From: Mytilus edulis
Taxonomy: Eukaryota; Mollusca; Bivalvia; Mytilida; Mytilidae
Direction of reading: 5' to 3'
DNA length: 64,000 bases
NCBI RefSeq assembly: GCF_963676685.1
Contig: NC_092345.1
Span: 32,263,585 to 32,327,584, forward strand
Part shown: positions 59,531 to 64,000 of the stretch, in pieces
How the letters are laid out: every line of letters begins with the position of its first letter
How positions within the stretch are numbered: position 1 is the stretch's first letter
The notes under the pieces: model-generated
Database searches by the model: none
What the model saw: the letters and a program-made list of their open reading frames with translations, nothing else
Told to the model about the DNA's origin: nothing
Position numbers and translations under genes: made by a program

Positions 59531-59825
59531 AAGCCATAGCTATGGCTAGCCATAAAACCAGGTTTAGCCCTACATTTTTTTCATGAAATATCCAATATTA
59601 AGTCAGGAATATGGCATTGGTTATCAAATAGGCCGTTTCTATGTATGTTGGCGTTTGTTTCATGTATCAGTTCAGTGTTTCTGTTGTTTTCCTCTTATGA
59701 TTGATGTGTTTCCTTTGGTTTTGGTTTGTGACCCGGATTTGTTCTATAGCTAGTTAAATCGATTTATGACTTTTGAACAGCTGTATACTACTATTACCTT
59801 TAAATATTTCCTGTTTATGTCCCTC
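59531..59825. repeat. Mussel repeat fragments (family A reverse, then the GTTACCCCGATTTTG type)
   Basis: GGCTAGCCATAAAACCAGGT and AAGTCAGGAATATGGCAT match family A. GTGTTTCCTTTGGTTTTGGT, GACCCGGATTTG and ACTTTTGAACAGCTGTATAC match the repeat at 54660-54900. Confidence 0.6.
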
Positions 59826-60684
59826 TCTGTCATATAGTTCATCACATATTGAAGTACTAGTACTTCTAAGTCATTGACTTTTAAATGTTTTGAGTTTGAG
59901 TGTTCATGATGTAGTCTAAAATAGAAAAGCGCTATTTATAAAGTGTGCTTCAATTTATCGAAAGGACAACAAAAAAGGCACCTCGGGAAGAATACTGATG
60001 ACCGGTGAAATGTACTATCCAATGCCACCAAGCATAATTTTATACTGGACTTTTATACGACTGCGACTATAAGTTGGATCAAAATATAAATCCACATGAT
60101 AAAGATACAGTGTATATACACCACCATTATTAGAGGGGATATGATTTTTCAAGGTTTCAAATTAAAGAGCAATAGTATAAAAGAAATATCTGGGGCAAAT
60201 TAAGGAAAGATTTACAAAAATATTATAAAAACCACATGTCAAATGCAGTTCAGAGAACAGAAAATTGCAGGAAACACCGATGCATAAACCTTAAAATACT
60301 TATGAAACAACAACAACGATACCATAAATGAATGAAGAAAACTAAGGCTTCCATGTAAAGGAAAAAATATGACACCCTGATAAATAACGGCAACAACAGT
60401 ATACCGCTGTTCATAGAGTCATAGATTGATTAAGAGAAATCAAAATATGGTTTCAAACTAAAACCTAGAGGAAGAGGAACAAAGAAAACAAACTTATAGA
60501 TATTAGAAAAAAATCAAGAAGATATGAAATCAAAAAGGGGGAAGTCCATAAAACCTGAAAAAAATCTGACACTCAACTATTATCAACCAACAAAATGAAT
60601 GGCAAACAGATATAATATTCCAAGATATAACTATTACTTATCAGCATAAGGAAAACACTAGTTTAAACATATTTATTTATAGTG
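59826..60684. other. Gene-free sequence
   Basis: Contains only a short reversed repeat fragment (AACGGCAACAACAGTATACC, about 60380-60440). Confidence 0.5.
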
Positions 60685-61015
60685 GGTTGGAAAACAAGTT
60701 TTGCGACTTATATTAATCCCTTTCCACATTGCGTGTGCGAGTGCTGCCTTGTAGCGGCATTAGTCTGCTCTTTTTCGAAATCTACAAGGGTGTCTTTTAC
60801 GTACAAGAGATATGGCTCTCTCTTAACACGGGTCAGCCATTTGTCGTCCCCTTCCGACGGACTAGCATCGTTTCCTCAAGACCATAGTCGCAAATGGTGT
60901 CAAGGTAGAGACGAAAATCCAGTCCCTGAAATTTTCATCCCAGAACGGGAATCCAACCAGGAACCCTTGTGTTAGTAGTCCGATGCACTAATCACTACAC
61001 CACGGGTCCTTTAAA
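60685..61015 (-). mobile_element. tRNA-derived SINE, minus strand
   Basis: Read on the minus strand from 61015: ACCCGTGGTGTAGTGATTAG (A-box region), GGACTACTAACACAAGGGTT, then CTGGTTGGATTCCC (B box with one change from GGTTCGATTCC). The non-tRNA body follows, with AAATTTCAGGGACTGGATTT and CTTGACACCATTTGCGAC. The plus-strand frame 60682-60975 is an artefact of this SINE. Confidence 0.75.
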
Positions 61016-61384
61016 ACACTGCTCTCTTTAAAACACCGCAACAAACACAGCCGATAAGGATCAATATACATTTGCATTCTCTGGAAATAACGTATCCACG
61101 AAAGAAGAATAAAATTTAAATCCCCATAGCATATGTGAATATAGGAGAAGATACGACTATGAGATATATAACCATAACTACTGACAAGTTGACAACGTAA
61201 ACAAACTGCTGCGAAACTGCAGCTATCTGCAGGTCCACATCCCTATGATGACTAAATGGTATAGTTATGAAGCACATACATACGCGTATCATCAATTGTG
61301 ATTCATGATGAGAGACATCACAACATTGTTTCACGAAAAGGAGATCCTGTGAAACTCATAGCAAATACTATGAAAAAAGATCAA
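61016..61384. other. No feature recognised
   Basis: Between the SINE and the LINE fragment. The short minus-strand frame at 61116-61334 has no recognisable feature. Confidence 0.4.
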
Positions 61385-61590
61385 CAAACACGTATTGGTA
61401 ATGAATTTCGATGATGTCTTCGATTAGGTGAATCATCGCTCACTTGTACACAAGTTACATGCCAATGGAATTAGCGGTAATGCCAATAAATGGAAACAGA
61501 AATGACATAGTGGAAGAATGACCATATCGTATAAGAAGACGTGCTTGCCTTTTTCTGTGAACACCAACGACTTACGGGAAGATTACAAAA
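61385..61590 (+). pseudogene. Decayed non-LTR retrotransposon (LINE) reverse-transcriptase fragment
   Basis: One frame with two internal stops reads VLVMNFDDVFD-stop-VNHRSLVHKLHANGISGN...W, then later PFSVNTNDLRED. This parallels the LINE RT block D-F-x-K-A-F-D-x-V-N-H...L-x-x-x-G-I...W and the later Y-I-N-D-L block. The catalytic FADD box and both ends are absent. Confidence 0.6.
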
Positions 61591-64000
61591 TCAAAAGTTT
61601 GCTTGATTGTAGATTACAACATTGCATTAATAGCAATCACATTAAAAACTGTGGAAAAAATTACAAAAAGAATTTGATAAACTAGCAAGATGAAATCTAA
61701 AATCAGTTTTTCTCACATTAATACTTATTTATCCGAATTAAAGTCTTAAGAAATCACTGTGTATACTCTAAGTTTTTCTTTACTATACATTTTATACCCC
61801 CTCCCCTGTTTCAATTTTTTAAAGAATTTGAAAACAAGACTTTAATTATTGCCAGCATACCCTATTTGCATATGTTCTGATAAAAAATGCCTAGAACCTG
61901 TTAAAAACTGTTTTGATAACATATTGAAAGCATATCAGAATATCATTAATGTAATGTTTAGCAGTCAATCATTACAACATTCAAGATTATATAAAGTATC
62001 CAATCCAGCCTCTATCTCCAGTCCACATCTTACTGTATGCCTATTTGTCAATTAAAGAACACATTTTCTGCCTCAAATGGTCAATTTAGAATTCTTGTCA
62101 CAACAGTATCATCTGTAACCATATATCTGACACAATTTAGCTACTATATATACTAGAAGTGTTCAAACAAAGCCATATTTGCAATAGTTGTATGTATGCA
62201 GATACCAGTCTGAGATATAAATTCACTTAAAATGTTGTAGAGATGACTGCTAACATCTGATTTTTGCATAACTTCCAAGCATAGTTATTGTTTTCTATAT
62301 CAAGAACTTTAAAATCATAAAATCATAGCATTTACAAGTTAAATTATTTGTTTAATGACCATGGGGTTAGGCAATTTTTCTATGTTTTTTGCCCCTGGGG
62401 CCTCAAATTTTCTAAATCATTCTGCTGTTTCTAGCAATTTGGAATATTTAGTACATATTCAGGATAGAACACACTATTGTAATATTTCTTGAGATATTTT
62501 TGTTTTTCTAGCTTGTATTTATTATGCCGTGGTGACAAAAAGCAGATTTAAGTGTTGCGGCTTACTTTTGGGATATCGAAAGGACACAAATACCCCATAA
62601 ATAATATTCAGGAAGGATCTATGAGTTTCAATGACTGCGAAGAGTAAATATATAAGCACTTCTTAACAATTTAACTTACAAATATGCAAATATTATGATT
62701 GAATTTTGTATCAAGGACTTTAAGTAAACTATGCATACTGTAAACTGTGAATTTATGCTGAGTCATCATATTTAAGGCCAAGGATTCTATCAATCTTCAT
62801 TAAATATTTATAAAACTTCTTATTTGAGTTTAAAATCTGTGAAATAAAGCAAATTTGGTTAAATTCTGAATGTTCCCCTTTGTCACCCTATATAGGTTGC
62901 ATTTCTGTAAATATTGACAATGCAATTTCCCATAGGAACTCCTTTTACGGCTAAAACTGTACCACTTTTACTATGAAGTTTTGAAAAAAATCTTATCCTA
63001 GAATTGAAAGTTCATATGCACCACAATTTTTTTCAAAGGTCAAAATATAGGGCTGTGCGGCATATTTTCAACGTTTATATGCCCTGAACTTCTCAGAGTT
63101 TAAAATTACACTAATTTTCTTAACTACCCCTACCTCGAATGAAAGGTTACCACAGATTTCAATGTAAACAATATGCACGTGTTTATTTACTGGTAACATT
63201 CCCAAGTTCTGTCTCTGCGATATGGAACACAGAGAGCATAACTGGGAACCAGTATGTAAACAGAATTAATTTTTTTATGAATATTCAATTACTCCCCAAA
63301 AGAGGCGTGTTTTGAGAAACAGCTGTATTTACAAAGTGCAACCTATAGCATTTAGCCCCAAATATAGACAGAAAAAAGTCCCATAAAATCTAACTTGAGG
63401 TAAACTATAAAACAGCATTTTTGATGTCCTAAGGAAATTGACATGGAATTGTAGATAACTCCGCAAAACTGAGTCTTTAGTATGTCAGTTTTTGGTTGAT
63501 TTTCTTCAAATTCATGTAAAGTATGATACTTTGATGGGGTTATAAGTTCGTATTTGACTGTATTATATAATTTTCTGCCCATGAAAATGTACAAAACAGA
63601 AGTGGGTATTTTATTTTTTTTTTGTGAATTTTTCATTGAAGAAATTGCAAATTTGTGGCTTTGTGACCGTTTTAAAAAAAATGATGTGAAAATTTGGTAA
63701 TGTTTCTATCTGTATAAGCAAATGTGCTGTATATTATGTTTGTTCAGCATCTACCTTGTTTAAAGGAACTTTAAACCACAAAAAGAAGAATATATGCTTA
63801 ATTATTTTTTTTATTAAATTTGAGATTATTTACCTTGACATGTTGAAAAATTCAATAAATGGTCAACTTATGAATTCCGAAATCTAGATTGTTGCTTGAT
63901 AAAAGATATGAAAACACCTTTATAGTTGTTTGTTATACTCTTAGGACGTCCAACATATCAAGAATCAATACATTTTGTTGAATAGAAGCGGTAAAGTTAT
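61591..64000. other. Gene-free AT-rich sequence to the right edge
   Basis: No coding region that I can support. The stretch from about 62340 (GACCATGGGGTTAGGCAATT) to 63660 has the feel of a mussel interspersed repeat, but no ends were found. The minus-strand frame 63352-63636 shows no known motif. Confidence 0.45.

Noticed and set aside
60682-60975. 97-residue plus-strand frame with Cys-rich start
   Set aside because: It is the antisense of a tRNA-derived SINE.

Overview
The window is eukaryotic, most likely from a bivalve mollusc and probably a mytilid mussel. The evidence is an AT-rich base composition, spliced genes, vertebrate/mollusc-type TTAGGG telomeric motifs, a BEL/Pao retrotransposon, and many short interspersed repeats I recognise as typical of mussel genomes. 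The species assignment is inference. No bacterial-type operon, CRISPR array or rRNA was seen. Most of the listed open frames are shadows of satellites or transposons.

Left part (1-18045): a block of telomere-like satellite DNA riddled with nested transposons. A truncated minus-strand BEL/Pao integrase lies at the left edge (1-868). It is followed by a satellite built on four hexamers, (TTAGGG)2 + TTATAG + ACATCA (1006-1511 and 7372-8970). This satellite was split by a young but disabled BEL/Pao LTR element (1512-7371) with 161-bp LTRs and a 5-bp target duplication, ACATC. A second satellite follows, with a unit of about 160 bp that also carries TTAGGG clusters (8971-17357). It is interrupted by a 560-bp Mutator-like MITE and by a mussel-type repeat (10426-15406) that itself contains a 3.37-kb DNA transposon. 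At 17358-17390 a hairpin marks the point where the satellite flips, giving the order TTAGGG...CCCTAA.

Middle part (about 21887-46900): one protein-coding gene on the minus strand. I could thread its exons together by splice sites and reading phase. Sixteen coding exons give 951 residues with an N-terminal SKICH domain, a hydrophobic non-canonical LIR-like motif (MLVI), a long coiled coil, a proline-rich segment and two C-terminal UBZ-type C2H2 zinc fingers. This is the TAX1BP1/CALCOCO family of selective-autophagy receptors. The introns hold many MITEs, a near-perfect 854-bp tandem duplication, and two further copies of the mussel repeat. A non-coding first exon and promoter are possible near 46885-46985, where a GTCACGTG box is present.

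Right part (47041-64000): a tRNA-derived SINE, then a 7-kb tandem array. The array has about 22 homogeneous copies of an 82-84-bp unit, then degenerate copies of a related unit of about 135 bp, broken by an 813-bp hAT-like element. The rest is gene-poor sequence with interspersed repeats, a minus-strand tRNA-derived SINE (60685-61015) and a decayed LINE reverse-transcriptase fragment (61385-61590). No convincing host gene was seen there.
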